Notes: generated by a model not told the origin, from the letters alone. A stretch of 64,000 bases of DNA from Rubrivivax sp. (GCA_027484825.1 JAIXSE010000018.1:270428-334427), one strand, 5' to 3'. Positions 6,928-16,895 are shown, numbered from the stretch's first letter. Numbers and translations are program-made.

Positions 6928-9900
6928 TCAGAACTTGTAGGCCATACCCACCAGGTACTCGCGGCCGGTGACGTTGTAGACCACCGGGCTGTTGCGGGCC
7001 CGTGAGATGAACTGGTCATTCACCTCATTGGTCAGGTTGACGCCCTCCAGCGTGAAGCTCAGCCGATCGCTGTACTTGTAGCTGATCGACGCATCCACGT
7101 TGGTCGAGGCATTCTTGCCTTCCACGTCGTTGTTGTTCTGGCCCGGCACGCGGGTCAGGAAGGCGGAACGACGGGAGGCCGACACCCGGGCATTGATGAC
7201 GCCGTCGTCATAGTAGAGCGTGGCATTCCAGGAACGCGGCGACATGTTCAGCAGGTCGTCGGTGATCACCGAATTGCTGGTCGGCGAGACCAGGTAGGTG
7301 ATCTTGCTCTTCACATAGGTGTAGTTGAGCACCGTGCCGAAGTTCTTGCCCCAGCTGGGCAGGAAGCTGAACGGCTGCTGGAAGTTCAGCTCGATGCCGC
7401 GCAGCTTGCCCCCCGGGGTGTTGATCGGGGAGGTGATCTGGAAGACTTCTTCACCGGTGAAGTTGGACGGCAACAGCGACAGCGGCAGGCCGGTCGTGTT
7501 GAACGGCACGTTGGTGCGCAGGCTCTGGATATAGGTGTCGATGTTCTTCTGGAAAAGACCGATGCCCACGAAGGCGTTGCGACCGTGGTACCACTCCAGG
7601 CTGCCGTCGAAGGTCTTGGCGCGGAAGGGCTTGAGATAGGGGTTGCCGCTGGTGATGGACAAGGTGCCGGTGGTGCTGATGGTGCCGCCCGGATTCAGGT
7701 TGCCCAGCTGCGGACGGGCCATCACCTTGGCCGCAGCGAAGCGCGCCACCAGGTTGCGGGTCAGGTTGGCCGACACGTTCAGCGAAGGCAGCCAGTCCTT
7801 GTAGCTCTGGCCCACCACCACTTCGGTGCCGCCACCGGTGGCCAGGTAGCCGGTGGCTTCCTGCTCGGTCTTCACATAGCGCACGCCGACATTGCCCATC
7901 ACCTGGATGCCCAGCACACGGGTGTCGAAGTCCGCCTGTACAAAGCCGCCGGTGTCGGTTTCCGAGACCTTGCGGTTGTTGCCCCGCGCATTGCCGTTGG
8001 TGATGGACGACAGGGTGAAGTCGCCGGGGCCGCCGGCCGGGCCGCTCTTGATGCAATTGCAGTAGATGTCGTAGGCGGCGGCAATGGCATTGAGGTCGGG
8101 CATCACCCAGGACGTGGCGGTGCCGCTCGGCAGGCTGAGATTGCGGCCGAAGCCGGTCAGCATCGTCGTCAGGCCGGTCATGCCGTTGGTCGGCGCGAAG
8201 ATGGTGTCGTTCTGGTTGACGCGGCGGAATTCGTAGGTGTCGAAGGTGTAGCGCTTGTAGTCGGCGCCGGCCTTGAGCGTCAGCGTATCCGGAATCCAGT
8301 CCCAGGCCAGTTCCACATGCCCGACGTCATTGCGGTTGTTGGCGCCTTGCGGACGGATGCGGATTTCGCTGGTGGTCGTGTTGGCGACGGTGGTGGCCTG
8401 GCTGCCGCTGGTGCGCGGCACGCCCACGATGGTCAGCGGATTGCCGGTGGTGGCGGCCGGATCGAACGGGTAGGTGATGACCGGCAGACGGTCATTGCCG
8501 CGGAAGTCCAGCGCATAGCCGTTCACATTCAATGCATCCAGCGTCACCGTCGTCTGCACCGGATTGCGGAAGCGAGATTCCGCGCGGCCCCCGGAGGCCG
8601 ACAGCCGCAGGCGGTCCGTGATCTCCTGGTCGATCTTGAGGCTGGGCTGGGTGAATTCGGTGCTCAGCTTGTCAAAGCGGGATTCAGCCCGGATGTCCAC
8701 GCCGTTGTAGCGGCCATAGAGCAGCGCGCCGTTGGTGTCGTACTGCGCCTCCACCACGCTGGTCTGCGGCTTGCCACCCTGGCTGGCGGTGCGGCTGAAG
8801 GAGATCGCCTCCAGGAAGTCTTCCTGGCGGGTTGCCTTGAGCTTCGAGTAGAGCATGTCGCCAGTGATCAGCGTCTTCTCGAAAGGCTTGAATTGAATCG
8901 AGGCGGTCATGCCCAGGCGGTCCTGGTCATGGGTCAGGCGGCCGTACCGGGGCAGACGGGGATGGAAGTTGTCCGCGCTGTTGGCGGCGTTGTAGGCGTC
9001 GGTCGCGCCTTGCGAAGCGGGCAGGCGGGGCACGCCTTGCGCAGCCGGGCCGCAGGTGGTGGCGGTGGTGGTCGGGTTCAGCGGGGAGACGCCGATCGGC
9101 GAGCACCAGCCACCGGACGAGGGACCGTTGTCCCAGCGCACCGTCGAGAAGCCTTCTTCCAGCAGACGGCGCTTGGAATACGCGCCCGAGACCAGCACGC
9201 CAAAACGCTTGTCCGGCGTGACGTCGCTATAGAGGAAGGCGACGCGCGGATCGTTCTTCTGCGACAGGTCGTTGTAGCGACCCTTGACCGAGGCGGTGAT
9301 CACCCGCTTGTTGAAGTCGAAGGGGCGGGCGGTCTGCAGGTCGACGGTCGCACCGAGGGAGCCTTCATCCACATCCGCCGAGCTGCTCTTGCGCACGGTG
9401 ATGCTGTTGAACAGTTCCGAGGCGAAGACGTTGAAGTCAAAGCCGCGCGAGCGGTTGGCACCGCCGGAGCTGTCCGTGCCGCCGGTGGTGGCCAGAGCCT
9501 CCACGCCATTGATGCGCACGCGGGTGAAGTCGGCGCCCAGCCCGCGGACGGTGATGTTGCGACCTTCGCCGGCGTCGCGGTCGATCACCACGCCCGGCAC
9601 GCGCTGCAGCGATTCGGCCAGGTTGGTGTCGGGGAACTTGGCGATGTCCTCGGCCTTGACCACGTCCACGATGCCGCGGTCCTGACGCTTGGCATTCAGG
9701 GCGCTCTCCAGGGACGCGCGGATGCCGGTGATGACCACGGTGTCCAGCGACTTCGCGCTGTCATTGCCACTGGCTGCGGCAGAGGCCGCGGTGTCCGGTG
9801 CGGCGGGGGCCTGCGACTGGGCCAGCGCCCAGCCGGGCAGCACGGCCGTGCCCAGCAGGCAGGCCAGCAGGGGTGTCAGGCGGGAGGGCGGCACCAGCTG

Positions 9901-9963
9901 AGCGGCTGCGGGGGCAGGGGCGGACGCATGCGTCCCGAGGCGGTTCCCAAAGTGTTGGGGCAT
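6928..9963 (-). CDS. TonB-dependent receptor, probably for pectin oligomers
   Basis: The 1011-residue outer-membrane receptor has a signal peptide (about residues 1-48), a TonB-box-like segment DTVVITG, a plug domain (DTNLAESLQRVPGVVI, ITVRGLGADFTRVRINGV) and a beta-barrel ending in the typical aromatic residue (GMAYKF). The plug wording matches the proteobacterial carbohydrate-type receptors rather than siderophore receptors. It sits between kdgF and rhamnogalacturonan acetylesterase on the minus strand, so uptake of oligogalacturonides or rhamnogalacturonan fragments is the likely role. KdgR probably controls it through the boxes at 10561-10595. Confidence 0.88.
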   Translation of the reverse strand: MPQHFGNRLGTHASAPAPAAAQLVPPSRLTPLLACLLGTAVLPGWALAQSQAPAAPDTAASAAASGNDSAKSLDTVVITGIRASLESALNAKRQDRGIVDVVKAEDIAKFPDTNLAESLQRVPGVVIDRDAGEGRNITVRGLGADFTRVRINGVEALATTGGTDSSGGANRSRGFDFNVFASELFNSITVRKSSSADVDEGSLGATVDLQTARPFDFNKRVITASVKGRYNDLSQKNDPRVAFLYSDVTPDKRFGVLVSGAYSKRRLLEEGFSTVRWDNGPSSGGWCSPIGVSPLNPTTTATTCGPAAQGVPRLPASQGATDAYNAANSADNFHPRLPRYGRLTHDQDRLGMTASIQFKPFEKTLITGDMLYSKLKATRQEDFLEAISFSRTASQGGKPQTSVVEAQYDTNGALLYGRYNGVDIRAESRFDKLSTEFTQPSLKIDQEITDRLRLSASGGRAESRFRNPVQTTVTLDALNVNGYALDFRGNDRLPVITYPFDPAATTGNPLTIVGVPRTSGSQATTVANTTTSEIRIRPQGANNRNDVGHVELAWDWIPDTLTLKAGADYKRYTFDTYEFRRVNQNDTIFAPTNGMTGLTTMLTGFGRNLSLPSGTATSWVMPDLNAIAAAYDIYCNCIKSGPAGGPGDFTLSSITNGNARGNNRKVSETDTGGFVQADFDTRVLGIQVMGNVGVRYVKTEQEATGYLATGGGTEVVVGQSYKDWLPSLNVSANLTRNLVARFAAAKVMARPQLGNLNPGGTISTTGTLSITSGNPYLKPFRAKTFDGSLEWYHGRNAFVGIGLFQKNIDTYIQSLRTNVPFNTTGLPLSLLPSNFTGEEVFQITSPINTPGGKLRGIELNFQQPFSFLPSWGKNFGTVLNYTYVKSKITYLVSPTSNSVITDDLLNMSPRSWNATLYYDDGVINARVSASRRSAFLTRVPGQNNNDVEGKNASTNVDASISYKYSDRLSFTLEGVNLTNEVNDQFISRARNSPVVYNVTGREYLVGMAYKF

Positions 9964-10172
9964 GACTTGTCTCCGTATGGTTCTTCTGCCACCGGGGCGG
10001 GATCGTGGCCCGCCGCTCTGGTGGCTGCTTGTCAGTCACGGGCGCACGTAGGGCGCCGAGGCACGGAGCGGCCGCCGCTGCAGTGCGGCGCCGCCTCGGT
10101 ACTGCGGTTACTTCTTCGGGGTACTGCGAGAGGGGCGAGAGGCCGGCGGGGCCGGACCTCGGGGACGCCGCC

Positions 10173-10505
10173 TCAGAGGTAGTCGTCGCGGCGCGGCGAG
10201 AACTGGTCCAGCAAGGTGCTGTCCTGTTCCAGCGCCACCACGCCGTGCTGTCGCCCGTGAGGCGCCACGAAGGCGTCACCAGGCTTGAGCACTTTCTTCA
10301 CACCGCCGACCTCGCATTCAAACGAGCCGCGGATCACGTAGGCGATCTGGTCGTGGATCTCATGCGCGTGGGGCGTGCCGATCGCGCCTTTGTCGAACTG
10401 CACCAAAACGGACATCAGCTGTTCGGTGTGCCCGACGATCTTGCGGCGGATGCCGTCACCCAGGTCAGTCCAGGGCGTGGCCTCAGAGTCGAAATAAGGG
10501 TTCAT
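10173..10505 (-). CDS. kdgF: Pectin degradation cupin KdgF
   Basis: The 110-residue single-domain cupin contains the metal-binding pattern HAHEIHDQ with a later His in GRQHGV, and the family-specific start PWTDLGDGIRRKIVG. KdgF speeds the conversion of the unsaturated monouronate released by Ogl into the linear 5-keto-4-deoxyuronate, the substrate of KduI, which is encoded divergently 190 bases away. It heads the minus-strand operon. The distance of 209 bases to the TonB receptor gene contains GC-rich inverted repeats but no recognised gene. Confidence 0.92.
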   Translation of the reverse strand: MNPYFDSEATPWTDLGDGIRRKIVGHTEQLMSVLVQFDKGAIGTPHAHEIHDQIAYVIRGSFECEVGGVKKVLKPGDAFVAPHGRQHGVVALEQDSTLLDQFSPRRDDYL

Positions 10506-10560
10506 GAGACAGCGGTGTAACCAGTGGATGCGAGCAACTATAGCGACATCGCAGAAAAAT

Positions 10561-10595
10561 GAAACGGCGGTTCACTAGATAGAAACCATAGTTTC
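10561..10595. promoter_or_regulatory. Two KdgR-box-like operators between divergent pectin operons
   Basis: GAAACCATAGTTTC at 10582-10595 is a perfect GAAAC-N4-GTTTC palindrome and fits the enterobacterial KdgR consensus GAAA-N6-TTTC. A second, weaker copy, GAAACGGCGGTTCA, lies at 10561-10574. Both sit in an AT-richer stretch between kdgF and kduI. They are well placed for the KdgR-type repressor encoded at 20850 to control both operons. Confidence 0.7.
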
Positions 10596-10695
10596 GTGAG
10601 TCCGCGGAGACGCTTACGCTTCGCCCCATCAAGCCGCAGACCGCACCCGATTGGGGAGGCTGCGTGCATGGCTGGCATCAATACCGAGGACAAGC

Positions 10696-11532
10696 ATGGA
10701 CATCCGCCAACCCCTGCACAGTGAACACGCCCGCACCCTGGATACGGAAGGCCTGCGCCGCCATTTCCTGGTGGAAGAGATGTTCCTGCCGGACCAGGCC
10801 ACCCTGACCTACAGTCAGATCGACCGCATCATCGTCGGCGGCATCATGCCGGTGACCCGACCGGTCACCTTCGCGCCCGAATTGGGCCGCCACACCGGCA
10901 CCGATTTCTTTCTGCAGCGCCGTGAACTGGGCCTGATCAACATCGGCGGCGCCGCCCGCGTGCTGGTGGATGACCAGCAGTTCGACATCGGCCCGCGCGA
11001 AGCACTCTACATCGGACAGGGCGCCCGCATCGTCGAATTCAAGAGCGTGGACAGCAGCCAGCCGGCCAAGCTGTATTTCAATTGCGCGCCCGCTCACACC
11101 GCCTATCCGCATCGCAAGGTCACGCTGGCTGAAGCGTCGCCGGAGACGCTGGGCTCCCCCGAGACCAGCAACCGCCGCACCATCTACAAATTCCTGGTGC
11201 CGGACGTGCTGCCCACCTGCCAGTTGCTGATGGGCATGACCCAGCTGGAGCCGGGCAGCCTGTGGAACACCATGCCGTGCCACACGCATGACCGCCGCAT
11301 GGAGGTCTATTTCTACTTCGACATGACCGAGAACGCGGTGGTCTTCCACATGCTGGGCGAGCCGACCCAGACGCGCCATCTGGTCGTGCGCAATGAACAG
11401 GCGGTGATCAGCCCGAGCTGGTCGATCCATTCCGGGGTCGGCACCCAGGCCTACACCTTCATCTGGGGCATGGTCGGCGAGAACCAGGTGTTCAAGGACA
11501 TGGACCACGTGCCGATGACCGCGCTGCGCTGA
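10696..11532 (+). CDS. kduI: 5-keto-4-deoxyuronate isomerase
   Basis: The 278-residue protein matches KduI along its length. It isomerises 4-deoxy-L-threo-5-hexosulose uronate to 3-deoxy-D-glycero-2,5-hexodiulosonate. The zinc-binding stretch [17 protein letters not shown], with its His and Glu ligands, is present, and the later IHSG motif supplies another His. The start ATG at 10696 gives the family's normal length; an upstream in-frame start would add an unrelated 15 residues. It is the first gene of the long plus-strand pectin operon and lies just downstream of the KdgR-like boxes. Confidence 0.95.
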   Translation: MDIRQPLHSEHARTLDTEGLRRHFLVEEMFLPDQATLTYSQIDRIIVGGIMPVTRPVTFAPELGRHTGTDFFLQRRELGLINIGGAARVLVDDQQFDIGPREALYIGQGARIVEFKSVDSSQPAKLYFNCAPAHTAYPHRKVTLAEASPETLGSPETSNRRTIYKFLVPDVLPTCQLLMGMTQLEPGSLWNTMPCHTHDRRMEVYFYFDMTENAVVFHMLGEPTQTRHLVVRNEQAVISPSWSIHSGVGTQAYTFIWGMVGENQVFKDMDHVPMTALR

Positions 11533-11586
11533 GCGTCGCTGTCTCGCGAAGCCTCTCTCATCGGTTCACTCTTAGGAATTCTCAAC

Positions 11587-12348
11587 ATGATCCTGGATCA
11601 ATTCCAGCTGGATGGTCGCGTGGCCATTGTCACGGGCTGCAATACCGGCCTGGGGCAGGGCATGGCGGTGGCACTGGCACAGGCCGGTGCCGACATCGTC
11701 GGTGTCAATGTGTCGGACCCGGTGCAGACCCGGGCAGAAGTCGAAGCCCATGGGCGCCGTTTCCTGGACCTGCGGGCCAACCTGGGCGACATCAGCTGCA
11801 TCGAAGGCCTGGTGGCCGAAGCCCGCACGCTGACGGGGCGGGTGGACATCCTGGTCAACAACGCCGGCATCATCCGCCGCGAGGACGCCATCCGCTTCAG
11901 CGAGCAGGACTGGGACGACGTCATCAACCTCAACCTGAAGACGGTGTTCTTCTTCTCGCAGGCGGTCGCCCGCCAATACCTGGCGCAGGGCAGCGGCGGC
12001 AAGATCATCAATGTGGCGTCGATGCTGTCCTTCCAGGGCGGCGTGAGGGTGCCCTCATACACCGCCAGCAAAAGCGGCGTGATGGGCATCACCCGCCTGA
12101 TGGCCAATGAATGGGCGTCCCACGGCATCAACGTCAATGCGATTGCCCCCGGCTACATGGCCACCAACAACACAGTCGCACTGCGTCAGGACGAGGCCCG
12201 CAATGCCGCCATCCTGGAGCGCATTCCCGCAGGCCGCTGGGGCGTGCCGGACGATCTGGCCGGGCCGGTGGTCTTCCTCGCGTCCAAGGCGTCGGACTAC
12301 GTCAATGGCTACACCGTGGCCGTCGACGGGGGCTGGCTCGCACGTTAG
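11587..12348 (+). CDS. kduD: 2-deoxy-D-gluconate 3-dehydrogenase
   Basis: The 253-residue short-chain dehydrogenase reduces 3-deoxy-hexodiulosonate to KDG. It has the cofactor motif TGCNTGLGQG, the NNAGI stretch, catalytic Ser in VASMLSFQGG, and YTASKSG with the Tyr and Lys. The segment between the active site and the C-terminal VDGGW is typical of KduD. It follows kduI by 54 bases, with AGGAATT as ribosome site, and is clearly in the same operon. Its product is the substrate of the kdgK gene product. Confidence 0.95.
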   Translation: MILDQFQLDGRVAIVTGCNTGLGQGMAVALAQAGADIVGVNVSDPVQTRAEVEAHGRRFLDLRANLGDISCIEGLVAEARTLTGRVDILVNNAGIIRREDAIRFSEQDWDDVINLNLKTVFFFSQAVARQYLAQGSGGKIINVASMLSFQGGVRVPSYTASKSGVMGITRLMANEWASHGINVNAIAPGYMATNNTVALRQDEARNAAILERIPAGRWGVPDDLAGPVVFLASKASDYVNGYTVAVDGGWLAR

Positions 12349-12517
12349 GCTCGCAGCGCCATGCCGGACTCACGCGCTGCCAGACATAACAAGGGCGCGG
12401 AGTCTGTTCATGCCGGTGCGCCCCTGAGGGGGACGCCGGACCGGATGCGAGCGTCTGCGGCAGGTCTGCACGAGGCAGGCCCGCCGCAGGCCGACCGATG
12501 AGACAACGGGAGGCCGC

Positions 12518-13405
12518 GTGTACGAGAACAAAAAACTGGGGTTCCTTTTCGTCCTGCCGTTTGTGCTGGGCGTGCTGCTGTTCAAGCTGTTCCCCTTCGT
12601 GATGAGCTTCGCGCTCAGCTTCACCCAATACGATTTGATCGACCCGCCGCAGTTTGTGGGTCTGCAGAACTACCGCGAACTGGCGACGGACGATCCGCTC
12701 TTTCGCAAGTCCCTGGGCGTGACGCTGCTGTTCGCGGTGCTGGCCGTGCCGCTGCGGGTCGGCTTTGCGCTGTTCATTGCGCATGTGCTGAACTTCAAGC
12801 TGCGCGGCATCAACTTCTTCCGCGCGGCGTTCTACATCCCGTCCATTCTGGGCGGGTCCATCGCCGTGGCGGTGCTGTGGCGCTTTGTGTTCGCACGGCA
12901 AGGGCTGGTCAACCTGGTGCTGGCCCGCTTCGGCATCGACCCGATTCCCTGGCTGGCGGACGAGCACTATTCCATGTGGACCATCGTGCTTCTCTTCACC
13001 TGGCAGTTCGGCTCGGCCATGGTCATCTTCCTGGCGGCCCTTCAGAACGTCTCCATCTCGCTGTATGAAGCAGCGGAATGCGACGGTGCCAGCAAGATGC
13101 AGCAGTTCTGGAAGATCACCGTGCCGCTGATCACGCCGGTCATTTTCTTCAACGTGATCATGCAGATGGTGCACGCCTTCCAGGAATTCAACGGCCCTTA
13201 CATGATCACCGAGGGCGGGCCGCTGCACTCCACCTATGTGCTGGCGCTCTACATCTACGACCAGAGCTTCCGCTTCTTCAATCTGGGCTATGGGGCGGCG
13301 CTGTCGTGGGTGCTGTTCGCCCTGGTCGGCGGTCTGGCGCTGCTGTCGTTCTGGAGTTCCCGCTACTGGGTCTTCTACTCCGGCGAGAAGGAGCAGAAGC
13401 GATGA
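12518..13405 (+). CDS. togM: Oligogalacturonide ABC importer permease (MalF/UgpA type)
   Basis: The 295-residue protein has six hydrophobic segments and the permease EAA loop near residues 186-200 (YEAAECDGASKMQQFWKI). It belongs to the sugar-importer permease family CUT1. The start is a GTG, supported by the GGAGG-like GGGAGG just upstream. The 169-base gap from kduD holds no gene. The setting, between KduD and Ogl with all other importer parts, points to oligogalacturonides as the substrate; this is inferred from context. Confidence 0.88.
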   Translation: MYENKKLGFLFVLPFVLGVLLFKLFPFVMSFALSFTQYDLIDPPQFVGLQNYRELATDDPLFRKSLGVTLLFAVLAVPLRVGFALFIAHVLNFKLRGINFFRAAFYIPSILGGSIAVAVLWRFVFARQGLVNLVLARFGIDPIPWLADEHYSMWTIVLLFTWQFGSAMVIFLAALQNVSISLYEAAECDGASKMQQFWKITVPLITPVIFFNVIMQMVHAFQEFNGPYMITEGGPLHSTYVLALYIYDQSFRFFNLGYGAALSWVLFALVGGLALLSFWSSRYWVFYSGEKEQKR

Positions 13406-14325
13406 GCCGCGTGCAGGCAGATCCCGGACGGCCGGGAGGGACAGGCAAGATGACCGAGACAGGCAGCGCACCGGCACCGCTGGTGCTGGTCCGCGACCAG
13501 GGCAACCGGTGGCTGCGTTATGCAGCGCTGGGCGTGGTCGCGGTGGTGATGCTGTACCCGCTGCTGTGGCTGGTGGGCGCATCGTTCAAGAACAATTCGG
13601 AGATCTTCAGCTCGGCCGGCTTCTGGCCCAGCCGGCTGGACTTCGACGCCTATGCCAAAGGCTGGAAGACCAGCACCGAATACACCTTCGCCACCTACTT
13701 CCTCAACAGCTTCCTCATCACCATTCCCCGCATCATCGTCACGGTGATCTCCTGCGTGATGGTGGCCTATGCCTTTGCACGGTTCGAGTTCTGGGGCCGC
13801 AAGCTGCTGTTCAGCATCATGATCGCCACGATGATGCTGCCGCTGATCGTGCTGCGACTGCCGCAGTACCTGGTCTTCCGCGAGATCGGCTGGCTGGATT
13901 CCTACCTGCCGCTGATCGTGCCCTCGGCCTTTGCCACCGACACCTTCTTTGTCTTCATGCTGGTGCAGTTCCTGCGCGGCATTCCGCGAGACATGGAGGA
14001 GGCCGCCCAGATCGACGGCTGCAATGCCTGGCAACTGCTCTGGCACATCATCGTGCCGCTGCTCAAGCCGGCCATCATTTCCGTGGTGGTGTTCCAGTTC
14101 ATCTGGACGATGAATGACTTCATGGGCCCGCTGATCTATCTGGCCTCGGTGGAGAAGTACCCGGTGTCGCTGGCGCTGAAGATGAGCATCGGCGCCACGG
14201 AGGAAGTGGAATGGGCGAATGTGATTGCCATCTCGGTGGTGGCGCTCATTCCCTCCGTGGCCGTTTTCTTCGCCGCGCAAAAGCACTTCATTGAAGGTGC
14301 GACCTCGTCCGGGGTGAAGGGGTGA
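13402..14325 (+). CDS. togN: Oligogalacturonide ABC importer permease (MalG/UgpE type)
   Basis: This 307-residue second permease subunit starts at an ATG overlapping the togM stop (ATGA), so the two are translationally coupled. It has an N-terminal hydrophobic segment after a 25-residue tail, five more membrane segments, and the EAA loop MEEAAQIDGCNAWQLLWHI. It forms the membrane channel together with TogM. The N-terminal tail is longer than usual for MalG-type permeases, so a start at the ATG in GKMTETGS, 16 codons later, is possible. Confidence 0.88.
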   Translation: MSRVQADPGRPGGTGKMTETGSAPAPLVLVRDQGNRWLRYAALGVVAVVMLYPLLWLVGASFKNNSEIFSSAGFWPSRLDFDAYAKGWKTSTEYTFATYFLNSFLITIPRIIVTVISCVMVAYAFARFEFWGRKLLFSIMIATMMLPLIVLRLPQYLVFREIGWLDSYLPLIVPSAFATDTFFVFMLVQFLRGIPRDMEEAAQIDGCNAWQLLWHIIVPLLKPAIISVVVFQFIWTMNDFMGPLIYLASVEKYPVSLALKMSIGATEEVEWANVIAISVVALIPSVAVFFAAQKHFIEGATSSGVKG

Positions 14326-14403
14326 GGGGCTGACGGCCCTGCGCCCAACCCAGCCCAACCCGGACACCGTTCGCCCACAAAAAAGCATTTGGAGAGAGAC
14401 AAG

Positions 14404-15543
14404 GTGGCAAGACTTTCGCTGAACAAGGTCGAGAAGACCTATCCCAATGGCTTCAAGGCGGTCCACGGGGTGGACCTGGAAGTGCGTGACGGGGAATTCA
14501 TGGTGTTTGTCGGTCCGTCCGGCTGCGCCAAGTCGACCCTGCTGCGCATGATCGCCGGGCTGGAGAGCATCACCGCTGGCGAGCTGCGCATCGGCGAGAA
14601 GACCGTCAACAGCCTGGCGCCCAAGGAGCGCGGCATTGCCATGGTCTTCCAGAACTATGCGCTGTATCCCCACATGAAGGTCTACGACAACCTGGCCTTC
14701 GGCCTGAAGCTGGCCACGACCCCGGCTGCGGAGCTGGACCGCCGTGTGCGGCATGCCGCCCGGCTGCTGGAGATGGAGCATCTGCTGGACCGGTATCCCA
14801 AGCAGCTGTCGGGCGGGCAGGCGCAGCGGGTGGCCGTCGGACGGGCCATCGTCAAGAAGCCGGATGTGTTTCTGTTCGACGAGCCGCTGTCCAACCTGGA
14901 TGCCAAGCTGCGCGCCGCCATGCGGGTGCGCCTGACCGAGCTGCACCGCACCCTGCGCGAGAGCGACCAGCCCGCCACCACCGTCTACGTGACCCACGAT
15001 CAGGTGGAAGCCATGACCATGGGCGAGCGCATCTGCGTGCTCAAGGACGGCGTCATCCAGCAGGTCGACACGCCCACGGCGCTGTATGAACGTCCCGCCA
15101 ATGCGTTTGTGGCCGGTTTCATCGGCTCCCCGGAAATGAACCTGTTGCCCGCCCGCCTGGAAGCGACCGACAACGGCCTGACCGTGCAACTGGGCGGCAC
15201 CCGGCTGCGCTTGCCGGCCGCCCGGGTGGCTGCCCTGGGCGGACTGGCCCAACGCGCCGATGGCAGCGTCACCCTGGGCCTGCGTCCCGAGCATCTGACG
15301 CTGGCCCCCCGCGCACAGGGCGACAGCGAGCCCCTGGCCGCACGGCTGCGGTTCACCGAGCACATGGGCTCCGAAGTCTATCTGCATGTGGACCTTGGAG
15401 AGCTGATCCTGACCGCCCGCATTCCCGCCGAACAGGCCGTGCCGCTGGAGGGCCTGCAGCGCGGCGATCCGGTGACGCTGCATGCCCAGATGTCGGCGGC
15501 CCATCTCTTTGATGCCGACACCGGCGTGAGCCTGCTGGCATGA
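14404..15543 (+). CDS. togA: Oligogalacturonide ABC importer ATPase (MalK type)
   Basis: The 379-residue ATPase has Walker A GPSGCAKST, the Q-loop VFQNYALYPH, the signature LSGGQAQRVA, Walker B FLFDEPLSNLD and the switch His in YVTHDQ. A C-terminal MalK-type regulatory region follows (residues about 240-375). It energises the TogMN channel. The start is the GTG at 14404, directly after a GGAGAGAG ribosome site at 14391-14398; an in-frame TTG upstream overlaps that site and was rejected. It overlaps togB by four bases. Confidence 0.9.
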   Translation: MARLSLNKVEKTYPNGFKAVHGVDLEVRDGEFMVFVGPSGCAKSTLLRMIAGLESITAGELRIGEKTVNSLAPKERGIAMVFQNYALYPHMKVYDNLAFGLKLATTPAAELDRRVRHAARLLEMEHLLDRYPKQLSGGQAQRVAVGRAIVKKPDVFLFDEPLSNLDAKLRAAMRVRLTELHRTLRESDQPATTVYVTHDQVEAMTMGERICVLKDGVIQQVDTPTALYERPANAFVAGFIGSPEMNLLPARLEATDNGLTVQLGGTRLRLPAARVAALGGLAQRADGSVTLGLRPEHLTLAPRAQGDSEPLAARLRFTEHMGSEVYLHVDLGELILTARIPAEQAVPLEGLQRGDPVTLHAQMSAAHLFDADTGVSLLA

Positions 15544-16868
15544 CCGCGACCCGTCGACAACTGCTGGGCGCCGCAGCCGGTGCCGCCGTGGCTGCTGGCG
15601 CCGGCCTGGCCCTGGCACCCGCCTTCCTCAAGGCGCAGGAACCGCGCGTGCTGCGGTTTGCCTGGTGGGGCGGGGCAGGGCGCCATGAAGCCACGCTCAA
15701 GGCCCTGGCACTGTTCGAGCGCCGCTACGGCGTGCGGGTCAAGGCCGAGTACATGGGCTTCAACGGCTACCTGGAGCGGCTCACCACCCAGATCGCCGGC
15801 GGCTCCGAGCCGGACGTCATGCAGATCAACTGGGCCTGGCTGGCGATGTTCAGCAAGCGCGGCAACGGGTTCTTCGACCTGCGCCAGCACCAGGCCCTGA
15901 TGGACCTGAGCCAGCTGGAGCCGGAAGACCTGGCATACGGCGATGTGGCCGGCAAGCTCAATGCCCTGCCGGTGTCCTTCAGCGCGCGGGTGATGCTGTG
16001 GAACGAAGCGGCCTTCCAGCGCGCCGGCCTGGCCCTGCCCACCACCTGGGACGAGCTGTTTGCCACCGGCCCCGCGTTCCGCAAGGCGCTGGGCGAGGAC
16101 GCCTATCCGCTGGACGGCGAGCTCTACGACATGATGCTGCTGGCCCAGGCCTGGGTGCAGCAAAAGCATGGAACGCCCTATGTGGACCCGCACCAGCCCC
16201 GCGTGGCCATGAGCGATGCCGCGGCGCTGGACTGGGTGCGCATCTACCGGCGGCTGATCCAGGAGCATGTGGCCACGCCGCTGCCGCTGCGGGCGAGCCT
16301 GGGCGGCGCGGAGAAACCCACCGAGCAACAACCCGACTGGGTCAACGGTCGCTGGGCCGGCAACTACACCTGGGATTCGGTCATCGGCCTGCGTTCCTCC
16401 ACGCTGGACAAGCAGCAGCGCCTGACGCTGGGCGAGTTTCCGACCCTGCCGGGCGCCCATGAAAGCGGCATGTTCGGTCGTCCCACGGTGATGTATGCCG
16501 TCAGCCGACATGCCGCCACCCGGGGCCATTCGGAAGAAGCCGCGCGACTGGTGAATTTTCTGCTGACCGACCTGGAAGCGGCCTCGCTGCTGGGCCGGAC
16601 CCGCGGCCTGCCGTCGGCCCGCGGGCCTTTTGAGCAACTGCGCAATGGCCCCGGCGTTCCCGCGCTGGAGCTGGCCGCCCATGAGCAGATCCGCGAGCAA
16701 CGGCTGGCAGGGCGGCTGACACGGCCCGCGCCGCTGTTCGAGCATGCTCGCCTGCACAAGTTCATGCGCGAGGTCTTCGAGACCGTCGCCTACCGCAAGA
16801 CCACCGACGAAGCAGCTGCGCAGCGTCTGGTGACCGAGGGCCAAGCCCTGCTGCAACGTATCAAGTGA
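15540..16868 (+). CDS. togB: Oligogalacturonide-binding protein of the ABC importer
   Basis: The 442-residue extracytoplasmic solute-binding protein is of the sugar-binding SBP_bac_1 type. Its N-terminus, TATRRQLLGAAAGAAVAAG, has a twin-arginine (RR) motif before a hydrophobic run, so export by the Tat pathway is likely. The start ATG overlaps the togA stop. It delivers substrate to TogMN in the periplasm. Mature-protein wording such as FAWWGGAGRHEATLKAL and EPDVMQINWAWL fits the oligogalacturonide-binding group, but the substrate rests on gene context. Confidence 0.87.
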   Translation: MTATRRQLLGAAAGAAVAAGAGLALAPAFLKAQEPRVLRFAWWGGAGRHEATLKALALFERRYGVRVKAEYMGFNGYLERLTTQIAGGSEPDVMQINWAWLAMFSKRGNGFFDLRQHQALMDLSQLEPEDLAYGDVAGKLNALPVSFSARVMLWNEAAFQRAGLALPTTWDELFATGPAFRKALGEDAYPLDGELYDMMLLAQAWVQQKHGTPYVDPHQPRVAMSDAAALDWVRIYRRLIQEHVATPLPLRASLGGAEKPTEQQPDWVNGRWAGNYTWDSVIGLRSSTLDKQQRLTLGEFPTLPGAHESGMFGRPTVMYAVSRHAATRGHSEEAARLVNFLLTDLEAASLLGRTRGLPSARGPFEQLRNGPGVPALELAAHEQIREQRLAGRLTRPAPLFEHARLHKFMREVFETVAYRKTTDEAAAQRLVTEGQALLQRIK

Positions 16869-16895
16869 AGCCGCGCCCCGCCGCGTGAAGACCGT

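Noticed and set aside
7585..10182. Plus-strand open frame of 865 codons
   Set aside because: It lies antisense to the TonB receptor and encodes a His/Gly/Ala/Arg-rich sequence without domains, as expected of a shadow frame in GC-rich DNA.
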